Source: a virus. From it: 22,620 nt of DNA. Below the pieces are notes generated by a model. It did no database searches. It was not told where the DNA came from and saw nothing but the letters and a program-made list of their open reading frames with translations. How positions within the stretch are numbered: the first letter of the stretch is position 1; each line of letters begins with the position of its first letter. Made by a program: the position numbers and the translations under genes. The stretch lies in the IMG/VR virus record IMGVR_UViG_3300049448_000009, positions 1 to 22,620 of that record. One strand, given 5' to 3'. Shown piece after piece: positions 8,198 through 14,376 of the stretch.

Positions 8198-8557
8198 TTA
8201 ATGGATGACCTCCGATTCTTTTCCCGGCGTCTTCTCCGGTGTTGCGTTCAGCCCGACCGCCTGCGCGATCTTGCCGACCAGATCATTGAACGCGTCTATA
8301 CGAACCTCGAGCAGCGCGCGTGCTTCTTCGCGCGAGATGACCGGCTTGCCGTCTTCGTCGCACAGCGCTTCGGAGATAAGCAAAAGGGCGAACTCTTGGT
8401 TGTTCGCCCCTTTGGACCGCTGCACGTCCTGCAGTGAAAAGACTTTTTTCGCGCTCAGCTGCTTCACGAAAAAGGCTTGCGACACGCCATCGACCGTCAC
8501 TTCGATCGGCACGATTTTCGGCGCGTACATCGTCAGAAGACTCTGCTTGTCAAACAT
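8198..8557 (-). CDS. Tail assembly chaperone, G-like
   Basis: This 119-residue protein lies between the tail tube and tape measure genes, the position of lambda gpG. It begins MFDKQSLLTMYAPKIVPIEVTVDGVSQAFFVKQLSAKKVFSLQDVQRSKG and carries helical segments rich in acidic residues (EFALLLISEALCDEDGKPVISREEARALLEVRIDAFNDLVGKIAQAVGL). The frame ends in TPEKTPGKESEVIH after passing over a GGGAAAA slippery heptamer. AAGGAGGG stands five bases before the ATG, one of the best ribosome binding sites in the window, which fits high expression of G relative to G-T. It coats the tape measure during tail assembly and is absent from virions in lambda (family knowledge). Confidence 0.87.
   Translation of the reverse strand: MFDKQSLLTMYAPKIVPIEVTVDGVSQAFFVKQLSAKKVFSLQDVQRSKGANNQEFALLLISEALCDEDGKPVISREEARALLEVRIDAFNDLVGKIAQAVGLNATPEKTPGKESEVIH
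8219..8225 (-). other. Programmed -1 frameshift site GGGAAAA (G to G-T)
   Basis: Reading the G frame as CCG GGA AAA GAA gives an X XXY YYZ heptamer, G GGA AAA. Slipping back one base places both tRNAs on GGG AAA, and the next codons (AGA ATC GGA GGT CAT CCA TTA AAG CGC) run without a stop into the T frame. An SD-like GGAGAAG lies about 8 bases upstream (8231-8237) and could stimulate slippage. Lambda uses GGGAAAG at the same place in G/T. The predicted fusion has 113 G-encoded residues plus 135 from the T frame. Confidence 0.85.
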
Positions 8558-8622
8558 GCTTCCCTCCTTCACGGAATTGAAAAACCACAACCACCACCAC
8601 ACAACCAGCACGGCGCTCCCTG
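8558..8622 (-). other. Short intergenic spacer, tail tube to chaperone
   Basis: These 65 bases separate the tail tube stop from the G-like start. On the transcribed-sense strand the stretch is GT-rich, with repeated TGG/TTG units followed by a T5 run, and ends with CGTGAAGGAGGG, the ribosome binding site for the G-like gene. No stable hairpin is visible, so it is not called a terminator. The CGTGAAGGA core resembles the GTGAAGGA at the end of the capsid leader. Confidence 0.4.
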
Positions 8623-9060
8623 TTACGGACCTGCAGGGCTGCCGCCTGGTGGCGCGTAATCGACCGAGCCGCTGACCTGCAACGAGATTTTCAGATCGAC
8701 CTTGTCGTCGGTCTTGACGTCGAGATTCCACGACGTGACGATGCCTTCGAACGTGAAGACGTGGAATTCGCCAGACGTGTCGTCGGGAATCTTGACGCGG
8801 AAGGTGTTGGCAGGTGCCTGCGTTGCGTACATCGTGCGCAGGTACATCTGATACGTCTCGCCGGTGAAGTTGCAGTCCATCGAAATCGCACCCCAGTCCG
8901 CGAGGCCTTGCAGATATTCCTTGCCCGTGGACTTCAGGTGCGTCGTGTCGATCAACTTCGCTTTGCCATCCGGCCCGGTGATGTTGACGACCTCTTCGAT
9001 GTCGTGCAGCACGCCCGCGACCAAGACGCTGATGATGGATTGCTGTGCTTTCAAAGCCAT
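8623..9060 (-). CDS. Major tail tube protein
   Basis: This 145-residue protein, starting MALKAQQSIISVLVAGVLHDIEEVVNITGPDGKAKLIDTTHLKST, has the typical tail tube pattern. Strands surround a D-T-T-H-L-K-S-T motif and a GLADWGAISMDCNFTG segment, with a long antiparallel section (FRVKIPDDTSGEFHVFTFEGIVTSWNLDVKTDDKVDLKISLQVSG) typical of lambda gpV/HK97 gp-type tube subunits. It ends in a flexible PPGGSPAGP tail and lacks a fused Ig-like domain. It stacks as hexameric rings around the tape measure. It is preceded by a 68-base leader with a three-codon mini-ORF and the site GAAGGAATCATC-ATG, nearly the same as that in front of the capsid ORF. Confidence 0.92.
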   Translation of the reverse strand: MALKAQQSIISVLVAGVLHDIEEVVNITGPDGKAKLIDTTHLKSTGKEYLQGLADWGAISMDCNFTGETYQMYLRTMYATQAPANTFRVKIPDDTSGEFHVFTFEGIVTSWNLDVKTDDKVDLKISLQVSGSVDYAPPGGSPAGP

Positions 9061-9128
9061 GATGATTCCTTCGCCAGTGTTCTAATGGGCCATCGACTTG
9101 CCTCCTTTTCTTCGCACGAGCTGGTGCG
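9061..9128 (-). promoter_or_regulatory. Leader of the tail tube gene with mini-ORF ATG-GCC-CAT-TAG
   Basis: The 68-base gap holds, in transcription order: a small stem CGCAC-cagctc-GTGCG (9128-9113), AAAAGGAGG, a three-codon mini-ORF ATG GCC CAT TAG (9093-9082) seven bases later, then GAACACTGGC and the GAAGGAATCATC ribosome binding site of the tail tube gene. The block GTCGATGGCCCATT-A-GAAC is shared with the capsid leader at 20514-20551. ATGG-C-CCAT is also an inverted repeat, so a protein-binding site is the alternative. Both are inference; only the sequence similarity and layout are seen. Confidence 0.6.
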
Positions 9129-9500
9129 TCAGTCCCGGTAGTTCCACACGGAAAAATCAAACGTCATGTGATAAAGGCGCGTGTCGTCTTCGTACATTTC
9201 GGACCCGAAGCTGTAGACCGAAGAAAACGCGGTCGCTTCGTTCATCATGTCGACGATGGATTCCTTCAGCGCCGTCAGTTGCGGATAGCTCGGCCCGTAC
9301 AGGTCGAAGCGTATCTGCGCCTTCTCGAGCTTCGTCACGCCTTTCAAATCGCCGACGATGTTGTGCGTCGGCATTGAGATGATGCAGTAAGGCGTGGTCG
9401 TGCCTTGCGGCGCGCGCAGCGAGTAATAGCGATTCCCAAGCACGGCGACGACTGGCGCAGTGCCGTCGATGAGCGTGATGACTTTTTCCTTGAGATACAT
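9129..9500 (-). CDS. Tail terminator-like protein (DUF3168-like)
   Basis: This 123-residue protein starts MYLKEKVITLIDGTAPVVAVLGNRYYSLRAPQGTTTPYCIISMPTHN. It shows the DUF3168 pattern found in many siphophages: a helix followed by LGNRYYSLRAPQGTTTPYCIIS, a strand FDLYGPSYPQLTALKESIVDMMNE and a closing YHMTFDFSVW. Proteins of this type (lambda gpU-like fold) cap the tail tube and form the head-side tail interface. Its ATG directly follows the stop of the upstream gp10-like gene with no spacer. The order gp10-like, DUF3168-like, tail tube is the standard siphophage arrangement and supports the call. Confidence 0.83.
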   Translation of the reverse strand: MYLKEKVITLIDGTAPVVAVLGNRYYSLRAPQGTTTPYCIISMPTHNIVGDLKGVTKLEKAQIRFDLYGPSYPQLTALKESIVDMMNEATAFSSVYSFGSEMYEDDTRLYHMTFDFSVWNYRD

Positions 9501-9983
9501 CTATTGGAACCCTGTGCCGGTCATTTCTTGCGTCAGCACGCCGCGCAGCGTCTGCTGCTCGGCATAGTCGCGCGCCACGCTGAGCGCTTCGTTGACCGAG
9601 CGCCCGAAGCCGCGTTCCATGAACGGATTGCCCGCCTTCGAACTGTGACCGAACTCGACGAAATACCAGTAGTAAGCGTCTTCGCTTTGCTGCGCCTGGT
9701 TCTTCTTGCCGGGGCGGACTTTCGCCTTGACGAAAACGACGTATTGCACGAGGTTCCACGGGACGTCGCGCTTGCGCCGCGCTGCCCAGATGTGACGACG
9801 CAGAACGCCGGTGAGCTTTGGCGCTTCCTGCTGCACGCTTTTCACGCCGACGCGCGCCGCGCGCAGCATCGAGCCGGCCGCGACCTTCTCCTTCAGATTG
9901 AGCGGCAGCGTCTTCAGCTTGGCACTGATTTCCTTCATGCCGTGGACGCCGACTTCGCTGGAGACGGAGACGAAGCTAACCAC
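9501..9983 (-). CDS. HK97 gp10-like head-tail / tail completion protein
   Basis: The 160-residue protein carries the signature of the HK97 gp10-like family: a basic helical N-terminus (VHGMKEISAKLKTLPLNLKEKVAAGSMLRAARVGVKSVQQEAPKLTG), a PKLTGVLRRHI block, and a YYWYFVEFGHSSKAGNPFMERGF element matching the family's Y-x-x-x-x-E-F-G-x-S-x-x-x-x-x-P-F-x-R-P-A pattern. Family members join tail to head during assembly. The GTG start at 9983 overlaps the end of the upstream head closure gene by 8 bases. The first 15 residues are poorly supported, and an ATG at 9938 (MKEIS) is an alternative start. Confidence 0.86.
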   Translation of the reverse strand: MVSFVSVSSEVGVHGMKEISAKLKTLPLNLKEKVAAGSMLRAARVGVKSVQQEAPKLTGVLRRHIWAARRKRDVPWNLVQYVVFVKAKVRPGKKNQAQQSEDAYYWYFVEFGHSSKAGNPFMERGFGRSVNEALSVARDYAEQQTLRGVLTQEMTGTGFQ

Positions 9984-10326
9984 TGGTCAGCCCCGTCGAG
10001 CAGATCAGTGTGAGTTCGGCGCGCTTTCCCGTCGGGTCCTGCACCGACAGAATGTCGGCTGGCAGGTCGGGCGGGCCGAGCAGAAGCAGCCGATGCAGCT
10101 CGGTCACGTCGGGGCGATAGCGCATGGTGATCTTGTACGTCGTCACCGCGCGCACCATCTCGGCGGTCGTCTGCTCTGTCTCCATCTTGCGGAAGCCGAA
10201 GAACGGTTCGACCTTGACCATATCGGGGCCGACGTCGGTCCACACCGGTTCGAACGCGCCGAGCGTGTCCTTCGGGTCCGCACGCGCCTGAATCATGCAA
10301 GGCGTGCGCAGTTCGCCGGCATTCAT
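9976..10326 (-). CDS. Head closure (head-tail joining) protein
   Basis: The 116-residue product begins MNAGELRTPCMIQARADPKDTLGAFEPVWTD. It matches the phage head closure/Phage_H_T_join pattern: MNAGELR.. at the N-terminus, a W-x-D/V-x-x-x-V-A/V block, an E-type helix (FFGFRKMETEQTTAEM), a Y-K-I-T-M-R-Y-R strand (residues about 85-92), and a final L-x-x-x-D-P-T-G-K-R/E-L segment. It plugs the portal/connector channel after DNA filling. The ATG overlaps the upstream connector stop (ATGA), and AGAGG lies five bases before it. Confidence 0.87.
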   Translation of the reverse strand: MNAGELRTPCMIQARADPKDTLGAFEPVWTDVGPDMVKVEPFFGFRKMETEQTTAEMVRAVTTYKITMRYRPDVTELHRLLLLGPPDLPADILSVQDPTGKRAELTLICSTGLTSG

Positions 10327-11012
10327 GCGAACCTCTTGCGCAGGCAGTAAGGGTCCATCAGCGACTGCGCGCCAGACGGAATCTTCGCGAGCTTGAGCGT
10401 CGTCGTGTCTTCGCGATTCTCGTGCAGGTGGCCGAGTGTCAGCAGCATGGCGGCCTTGACCGATTCCGGCATTGGGTTCACTGCCGGCGACGTCATCGGC
10501 TTATCGTAGCCGGCATCGAAGCGGATGCGCACGGCGCTCTGTATCTGCCACGTGTCGGGCCACGGGCCGACCAGGTCGACGGGATAGAGCGCCGACGGCT
10601 GCGCGACGTCGTCGAGAAAATAGCCGGCCGGGTCCATGACCTGCAGCGTGCCGGTCGTGTCGTAATAGCTCACCGACACGAGGTCGGTGATCGGCCCCAT
10701 TGGCAGCAGCACGCCATACTCACCGACCGAGGAAAAATCGAACTCCCCCGCAGCGGGGTGGTGATATTCCGAACTCGGAAACGAATCGGCCCAAAATTCC
10801 AGCGTCTGCGGCGCGATGGCGATGGCCAGATACTGCTCGCACATCTCGCGCGCGACCGGAATGAAGCTGTCGAACCACGCGTCTTCTTGAGTGTAGTTGA
10901 CGCGCAGGTGCGCTTTCGCTTCGTCAACGTCGATCTGTTCCTGCGTCGGTGGCGTCACGACGCGAATGCCGAAGCGCAGCAGGTGCGGACCCCTGTGTGG
11001 GCGAATCATCAT
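10323..11012 (-). CDS. gp6-like head-tail connector (phiE125 gp8 type)
   Basis: Starting at the ATGATG at 11012, the product has 229 residues. It contains the connector core: the D-E-A-K-A-H-L-R-V block at about 30-38, then DAWFDSFIPVAREMCEQYL, LEFWADSFPS, then a strand-rich domain with PITDLVSVSYYDTTG and RIRFDAGY, and a C-terminal helix PESVKAAMLLTLGHLHENRE. This is the architecture of HK97 gp6 and phiE125 gp8-type connectors that dock to the portal ring. An in-frame extension to 11051 overlaps the GT-A gene, and AGAGGT precedes 11012, so that start is preferred. It directly follows the sugar-modification cassette rather than the portal, which is unusual. Confidence 0.88.
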   Translation of the reverse strand: MMIRPHRGPHLLRFGIRVVTPPTQEQIDVDEAKAHLRVNYTQEDAWFDSFIPVAREMCEQYLAIAIAPQTLEFWADSFPSSEYHHPAAGEFDFSSVGEYGVLLPMGPITDLVSVSYYDTTGTLQVMDPAGYFLDDVAQPSALYPVDLVGPWPDTWQIQSAVRIRFDAGYDKPMTSPAVNPMPESVKAAMLLTLGHLHENREDTTTLKLAKIPSGAQSLMDPYCLRKRFA

Positions 11013-11692
11013 GGCGCGACCTCTTTGGTCCATAGTTCGGCATGCTCGCAATCGCGGTGCTGCGGGAATTCAGGCGTGCCGAGCGTGAAGTGCGCAACCA
11101 TCGGGCGCGCTGGCTTCGGCTGCACGCCGACGAGCCAGTTGGCTTCCGGCGGCAGTTCGCCGATCTCGCTGTCGGCGAGCCACTTGAACGCGTGCAGATC
11201 GCGGCCCGGCCACTGGTTCAGTGTCATCAGATTCAGCCGCGCGTTCGCGGGGTGGTCGACGTTCCACAACATGACCGACGACCACAGCTTGCGCGGATAG
11301 ACGGTTTGCGCGCGGCCATCCATCTTGGTCGCAGCGAAGCGATGCGTCGGATGCTTGACCACCGCCACCGCCTTCGACTCGTCCATGTACGCAGCGAGCG
11401 CCTGCGCCGGGTCCTCGAGGAACACGACATCGCTGTCGACGAACAGGCACCAGCCCGAGTGCGCGAGCAACGGCACGAAGAAGCGCGCGATGGCGAAGCT
11501 GGTCGACTGCGACGCCGACGAGTTGAAGTCCCACATCTCGCCGCGCGTGTCGACCGGGCGCGTCAGCATGCCCGACATGCGCAGCCGGTCTTCGCGCAGC
11601 GGGATGACGTCGCAGCCGTAGCGCTTCGCGGTCGTCGTCGCGACGTCGAACGACACCGGCGCGCGCGGTTCGAATCCGATGTAGGTCTTCAC
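11009..11692 (-). CDS. GT-A fold glycosyltransferase (GT8-like), DSD motif
   Basis: This 227-residue enzyme has the hallmarks of a GT-A transferase. The N-terminus MKTYIGFEPRAPVSFDVATTTAKRYGCDVIPL is a nucleotide-sugar Rossmann-like half. FVDSDVVFL at residues 84-92 contains the divalent-metal-binding DxD triad (DSD, 86-88). The C-terminus has NWLVGV and HFTLGTPEFP, resembling the H-x-x-G element of GT8 enzymes. It would transfer a hexose from a nucleotide-sugar to an acceptor that cannot be told from sequence. The GTG start overlaps the methyltransferase stop (GTGA) after GGAAGCGG. Its position inside the head genes suggests a virion or host-surface acceptor, which is inference. It has no signal peptide or membrane segment, so it acts in the cytoplasm. 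Confidence 0.85.
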   Translation of the reverse strand: MKTYIGFEPRAPVSFDVATTTAKRYGCDVIPLREDRLRMSGMLTRPVDTRGEMWDFNSSASQSTSFAIARFFVPLLAHSGWCLFVDSDVVFLEDPAQALAAYMDESKAVAVVKHPTHRFAATKMDGRAQTVYPRKLWSSVMLWNVDHPANARLNLMTLNQWPGRDLHAFKWLADSEIGELPPEANWLVGVQPKPARPMVAHFTLGTPEFPQHRDCEHAELWTKEVAP

Positions 11693-12198
11693 GGCTTCAC
11701 CGCTTCCAGGCGCATGTCGCGATAGTCGCGCTTGCCGTGGAACTGCAGCGCGCCCGGCTTGATGTCGACGAAGCCGGCGGCCTTCAGCTCGTGCGTCAGT
11801 TCGTACACCGTCCAGCCCCAGCGATGCATCATCAGCGGATTCGCGCTGCGCGGGTCACCGAACAGGCCGCGCCGCGCCGCGTCGTGGTCCATGACGCCGG
11901 TGGTGATGTGGCGGCAGACCTTGAGCAAGTCGGGCAGCTCGACGATCAGCACGCCACCCGAGCGCAGCACACGGAACCATTCGCGCAGCGCCAGCGGCGC
12001 GTCCCACCGCTCCAGATGCTCGACGACATGGATGGCAGCGACTTCGTCGGCGAAGCCATCCGGCAGCGGCAGCGCCTTGACATCGCAGCGCAGGTCCGCG
12101 CCGTCGGCCACGTCGATGTTGATGTAGCCCGGCCACAGCTTGCGACCGCAGCCGACGTTCAGCTTCTTCGGCAGCGCCTGCAGGTTAAGCATGTTCAC
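11689..12198 (-). CDS. Class I SAM-dependent methyltransferase
   Basis: The product carries methyltransferase motif I KLNVGCGRKLWPGYINID (LNVGCG at residues 11-16 from the internal Met), motif II DLRCDVKALPLPDGFADEV and motif IV AIHVVEHLERW, followed by REWFRVLRSGGVLIVELPD. This is the Methyltransf_11 arrangement typical of enzymes that act on sugars or small molecules. The GTG at 12198 has AGGGAG nine bases upstream; an ATG at 12192 or 12228 is possible. It overlaps the end of the preceding GT-B-like gene. In glycan cassettes such enzymes usually methylate a transferred sugar (inference). The family is clear, but the substrate is unknown. Confidence 0.82.
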   Translation of the reverse strand: MNMLNLQALPKKLNVGCGRKLWPGYINIDVADGADLRCDVKALPLPDGFADEVAAIHVVEHLERWDAPLALREWFRVLRSGGVLIVELPDLLKVCRHITTGVMDHDAARRGLFGDPRSANPLMMHRWGWTVYELTHELKAAGFVDIKPGALQFHGKRDYRDMRLEAVKP

Positions 12199-13030
12199 GG
12201 GCTGGCGCTCCCTGTTGCTGTGCGGCATGCGCCGCGAGTCGGGCCAGCAGATAGCGCCACGCTGCGGCAGCCTCTTGCGGCGTCCACTGCCACCACGCCA
12301 AGCTGCGCAGAAAGCGCAGGCGCTGTTCCACCGTGGGCATCATCGGATTGGCGATGTCGTTGTCGTACAGCGCCGCCGCCGCGCCGTCTTCGCACGCGAC
12401 CGGGATGCCGGCGATGCAGGCGTCAATCGCAACATTCGAATGCCGGCAGACGACCAGCGACGCGCCGGTCAGCACTTCCGCAATCGGCATGCCTGCCATG
12501 CGCTTAGTGTCGGGCAGCGTGCGCGGGTCGTGGTCGCGCTTCGGCCGGTAGATGACTTCGCTGCGCGGATAGGTTCGGCGGATGCGCACCAGCGCGGCGC
12601 GCTCCCAGCTCGTTTCTTCGATGCCGAGTACCTTGTTCGCTTTCGGGCCAAGGCCCACCAAGACAATCGGGCCATCGGGGTCGTGATCGTCGCGCAGCTT
12701 GATGCCGTAAGAATCGAAGCGGTCAGGTTCTTCGTCGCGCAGCCACGCCTGCGGATGATCGGCGTCGATGGCCACGCGCATCGCATGATTGTCGCGGTGC
12801 CGGTTCCAGTAGCCGAGGTCCCATCCGATGGCGTGCCGCCCGCTCGCGACGTGCCGGAAGAACCACGGGCGGCGCTGCGCATGGCCGATGCCGTAGGTCA
12901 TCAGCAGATCGCAGTCGCCGTGATAAGTGAACCGCACCTTGCAGGCGACCGGCGCTGCGTCGGCCAGCGCCTGCATCATCCGCGCGGCCGGCAGAATCAT
13001 CTCGTGCGAGACGATGAGTTCACAGCGCAT
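12185..13030 (-). CDS. GT-B / capsule-synthesis-like protein (LAWxQW family, copy 2)
   Basis: This 281-residue protein has two Rossmann-like halves. The first is RFTYHGDCDLLMTYGIGH, and the second is PIVLVGLGPKANKV followed by EVLTGASLVVCRHSNVAIDACIAGIPVACED (residues 185-214), which has the VV-x-x-x-S-x-x-A-x-x-x-x-x-x-G-x-P signature of GT-B and KpsS-like capsule proteins. The C-terminal RLRFLRSLAWWQW (237-249) matches the RLAMFRELAWAQW of the gene at 14377-15132. It may transfer or polymerise sugars, but no catalytic residue is certain. Its ATG lies inside the previous gene, with GGAG eight bases before it. The C-terminal tail is alanine/glutamine-rich. Confidence 0.7.
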   Translation of the reverse strand: MRCELIVSHEMILPAARMMQALADAAPVACKVRFTYHGDCDLLMTYGIGHAQRRPWFFRHVASGRHAIGWDLGYWNRHRDNHAMRVAIDADHPQAWLRDEEPDRFDSYGIKLRDDHDPDGPIVLVGLGPKANKVLGIEETSWERAALVRIRRTYPRSEVIYRPKRDHDPRTLPDTKRMAGMPIAEVLTGASLVVCRHSNVAIDACIAGIPVACEDGAAAALYDNDIANPMMPTVEQRLRFLRSLAWWQWTPQEAAAAWRYLLARLAAHAAQQQGAPAREHA

Positions 13031-13853
13031 CAAGCCATCTCCGGTAGGTGTCTGCCACGTCGTCGAGCGACAGCGCGTGCAGCGCCATCGTCTCGGCCCG
13101 GTGGCGACGTTCGGCGACCGGGGCCAGTGTCTCCAGCCCGGCCGCGAACTCGTCGGCGCTGTCGGCCCACAATTCAGCGCCCGACGCGATCTCGAGCGCG
13201 CCCGCTTCGCGTGACACGATGCACGGCGTCGCCGAGCCTTGCGCGTTGGCGAGCTTGGTGCCGGCTTTCCAGTGCGTCGGCGCGTAGCCGCATTGCACGC
13301 GCACCGCGACGACAATGTCGAGGTCGGACAGCGCGTTCGGATTGATGACGAAGCGCCAGCCGTGGCTGCGACACTCGACGTCAAACCACGTCTGCCACTT
13401 GCCCAGGTACTGCAGGCCGCCTTCGTAGCCGACGGTCGCGACCTCTTCGCGGATGGGATTGCGCTGCAGACCGGGGCGCGCGTGATGTGGCAGCGCCAGC
13501 ACCGGCACGCCGAACGGTTCGCAGTCGTTCGCCATCGCTTCGGTCGCGGCAACGATGGCGTGCGGACTGACGCGGTCGACTTCGCTGCGCAGCCAGTCGA
13601 TGCATTCGTCCTTGCTCCACGAATTGCCGACCTGCTGCGGCCACGCGTCGACGATGTCCCACACCACCGGCACGCGCGCGGCGTGGATGCGCCCGAGCAG
13701 GTCATTGTTGGCGCGCTTGACGATGACCGCCAAGTCGATGCCGTCGAAGTTCACGGCGTTCGGCAGCACCGTCGCGCCGATGGCCGCGCCGAGCTGCACG
13801 CCGCGAATCTGCCACGACGCCGACGTGCCGCGCCCGGTGATGAGGACGTTCAT
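13020..13853 (-). CDS. GT-B fold glycosyltransferase-like protein
   Basis: The 277-residue product begins MNVLITGRGTSASWQIRGVQLGAAIGA, a short nucleotide-binding-type start. It then has ARVPVVWDIVDAWPQ (60-72), VAATEAMANDCEPFGVPVLALPHHARPG (101-128), a GYEGGLQYLGKW loop (142-153), and THWKAGTKLANAQGSATPCIVSREAGALEIASGA (194-227). The last segment resembles the donor-binding K-x-x-x-K-L...G-x-P...E-x-G-x-x-E region of GT4-type GT-B transferases. It is shorter than full GT-B enzymes (about 350-400 residues), so one half is reduced. The ATG overlaps the upstream stop (ATGA). A sugar-transfer role is inferred; donor and acceptor are unknown. It is not clearly related to its two GT-B-like neighbours. 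Confidence 0.72.
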   Translation of the reverse strand: MNVLITGRGTSASWQIRGVQLGAAIGATVLPNAVNFDGIDLAVIVKRANNDLLGRIHAARVPVVWDIVDAWPQQVGNSWSKDECIDWLRSEVDRVSPHAIVAATEAMANDCEPFGVPVLALPHHARPGLQRNPIREEVATVGYEGGLQYLGKWQTWFDVECRSHGWRFVINPNALSDLDIVVAVRVQCGYAPTHWKAGTKLANAQGSATPCIVSREAGALEIASGAELWADSADEFAAGLETLAPVAERRHRAETMALHALSLDDVADTYRRWLDAL

Positions 13854-14035
13854 GCTTTTGCCGCCTCCAGATCGCGCTCGGCGACGATGACGAAGCTGTC
13901 GGCGAACTGTCGCGCCGCTTCCACTTCCTGCGTCAGCCACGTGCCGTCCTCGTTGCGGCGGACCAGCACGACCAGCGCGCCCGACGGAACCAGCGCCCGG
14001 TCGCCGGGCCGCCATTGATGCGAAGCGCGCATCAT
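13850..14035 (-). CDS. Small hypothetical protein, SH3-like beta barrel possible
   Basis: The 61-residue product begins MMRASHQWRPGDRALVPSGALVVLVRRNEDGTWLTQEVEAARQFADSFVIVAERDLEAAKA. The PGDRALVPSGALVVLVRR and GTWLTQEV segments give a small beta-barrel pattern, followed by strand FVIVAERD and a short helix. It starts at an ATGATG overlapping the stop of the basic small ORF (TGATG) and ends in an ATGA overlap with the GT-B-like gene, so it is tightly embedded in the operon. No family is recognised. Confidence 0.65.
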   Translation of the reverse strand: MMRASHQWRPGDRALVPSGALVVLVRRNEDGTWLTQEVEAARQFADSFVIVAERDLEAAKA

Positions 14036-14172
14036 TGGCCCCGTCGCCCTTGCGTCTTCGTGCGCCGCTGCTGCTTCACGCGCTTGGCCCGCGCCTGCTT
14101 CACTTTCGCCACGGTGTTCTGCGGCACCAGCGCGGGCGTGTTGGTGGTGGTCATCGGTGCGACTTTGCCCAT
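14032..14172 (-). CDS. Small basic protein of 46 residues
   Basis: An ATG at 14172, three bases after the stop of the membrane protein, opens a 46-codon frame ending in TGA that overlaps the next ATG. The product is MGKVAPMTTTNTPALVPQNT followed by a strongly basic tail (VAKVKQARAKRVKQQRRTKTQGRRGQ) with about 12 Lys/Arg. No conventional ribosome binding site is visible; translation could be coupled to the previous gene, or start at the Met at 14154. The exact end-to-start overlaps support a real gene. The basic tail would suit nucleic-acid or acidic-partner binding, but that is only a guess. Confidence 0.5.
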   Translation of the reverse strand: MGKVAPMTTTNTPALVPQNTVAKVKQARAKRVKQQRRTKTQGRRGQ

Positions 14173-14175
14173 GAC

Positions 14176-14364
14176 TTATTTGCGTCCGACATACAGGTCG
14201 GGCCACGGGCCGAACAGGGACAGCAGCCACAGCACGACCACGATGATGACGACGACGTAGATGATCTTTTTGATGCCGGGGTCGATCATCGTGCCCCACC
14301 GATTGAGCGCATAAAGTCCGAAGCCGACCAGCAGCAGAATGACGACGACGGCGATCAGAGACAT
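14176..14364 (-). CDS. Small two-helix membrane protein, Thivi_2564-like
   Basis: The 62-residue product has two hydrophobic segments, about residues 3-20 (LIAVVVILLLVGFGLYAL) and 34-51 (IIYVVVIIVVVLWLLSLFG), joined by a short loop NRWGTMIDPGIKK. This matches the Thivi_2564 family of small bacterial membrane proteins in layout and sequence (MSLI start, M/D-x-x-IKKI linker, VLWLL end). The ATG has AAAGGAG eight bases upstream, one of the clearer ribosome binding sites here. It is the only membrane protein in the cassette and is likely inner-membrane located. No topology signal or function can be given. Confidence 0.78.
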   Translation of the reverse strand: MSLIAVVVILLLVGFGLYALNRWGTMIDPGIKKIIYVVVIIVVVLWLLSLFGPWPDLYVGRK

Positions 14365-14376
14365 GGCCTGCTCCTT

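Noticed and set aside
8558-8622. T-run in the tail tube/chaperone spacer as a terminator
   Set aside because: No GC stem precedes the T5, and the strand is GT-rich without a pairing partner.
9082-9093. The MAH mini-ORF as a real protein-coding gene
   Set aside because: Three codons cannot encode a functional protein on any evidence here; it is treated as a possible regulatory element.
11689-12198. Methyltransferase as a DNA-modifying restriction-evasion enzyme
   Set aside because: It has the small Methyltransf_11 layout with LNVGCG and HVVEH, without the DPPY/NPPY or PCQ motifs of DNA methyltransferases, and it is nested among sugar enzymes.
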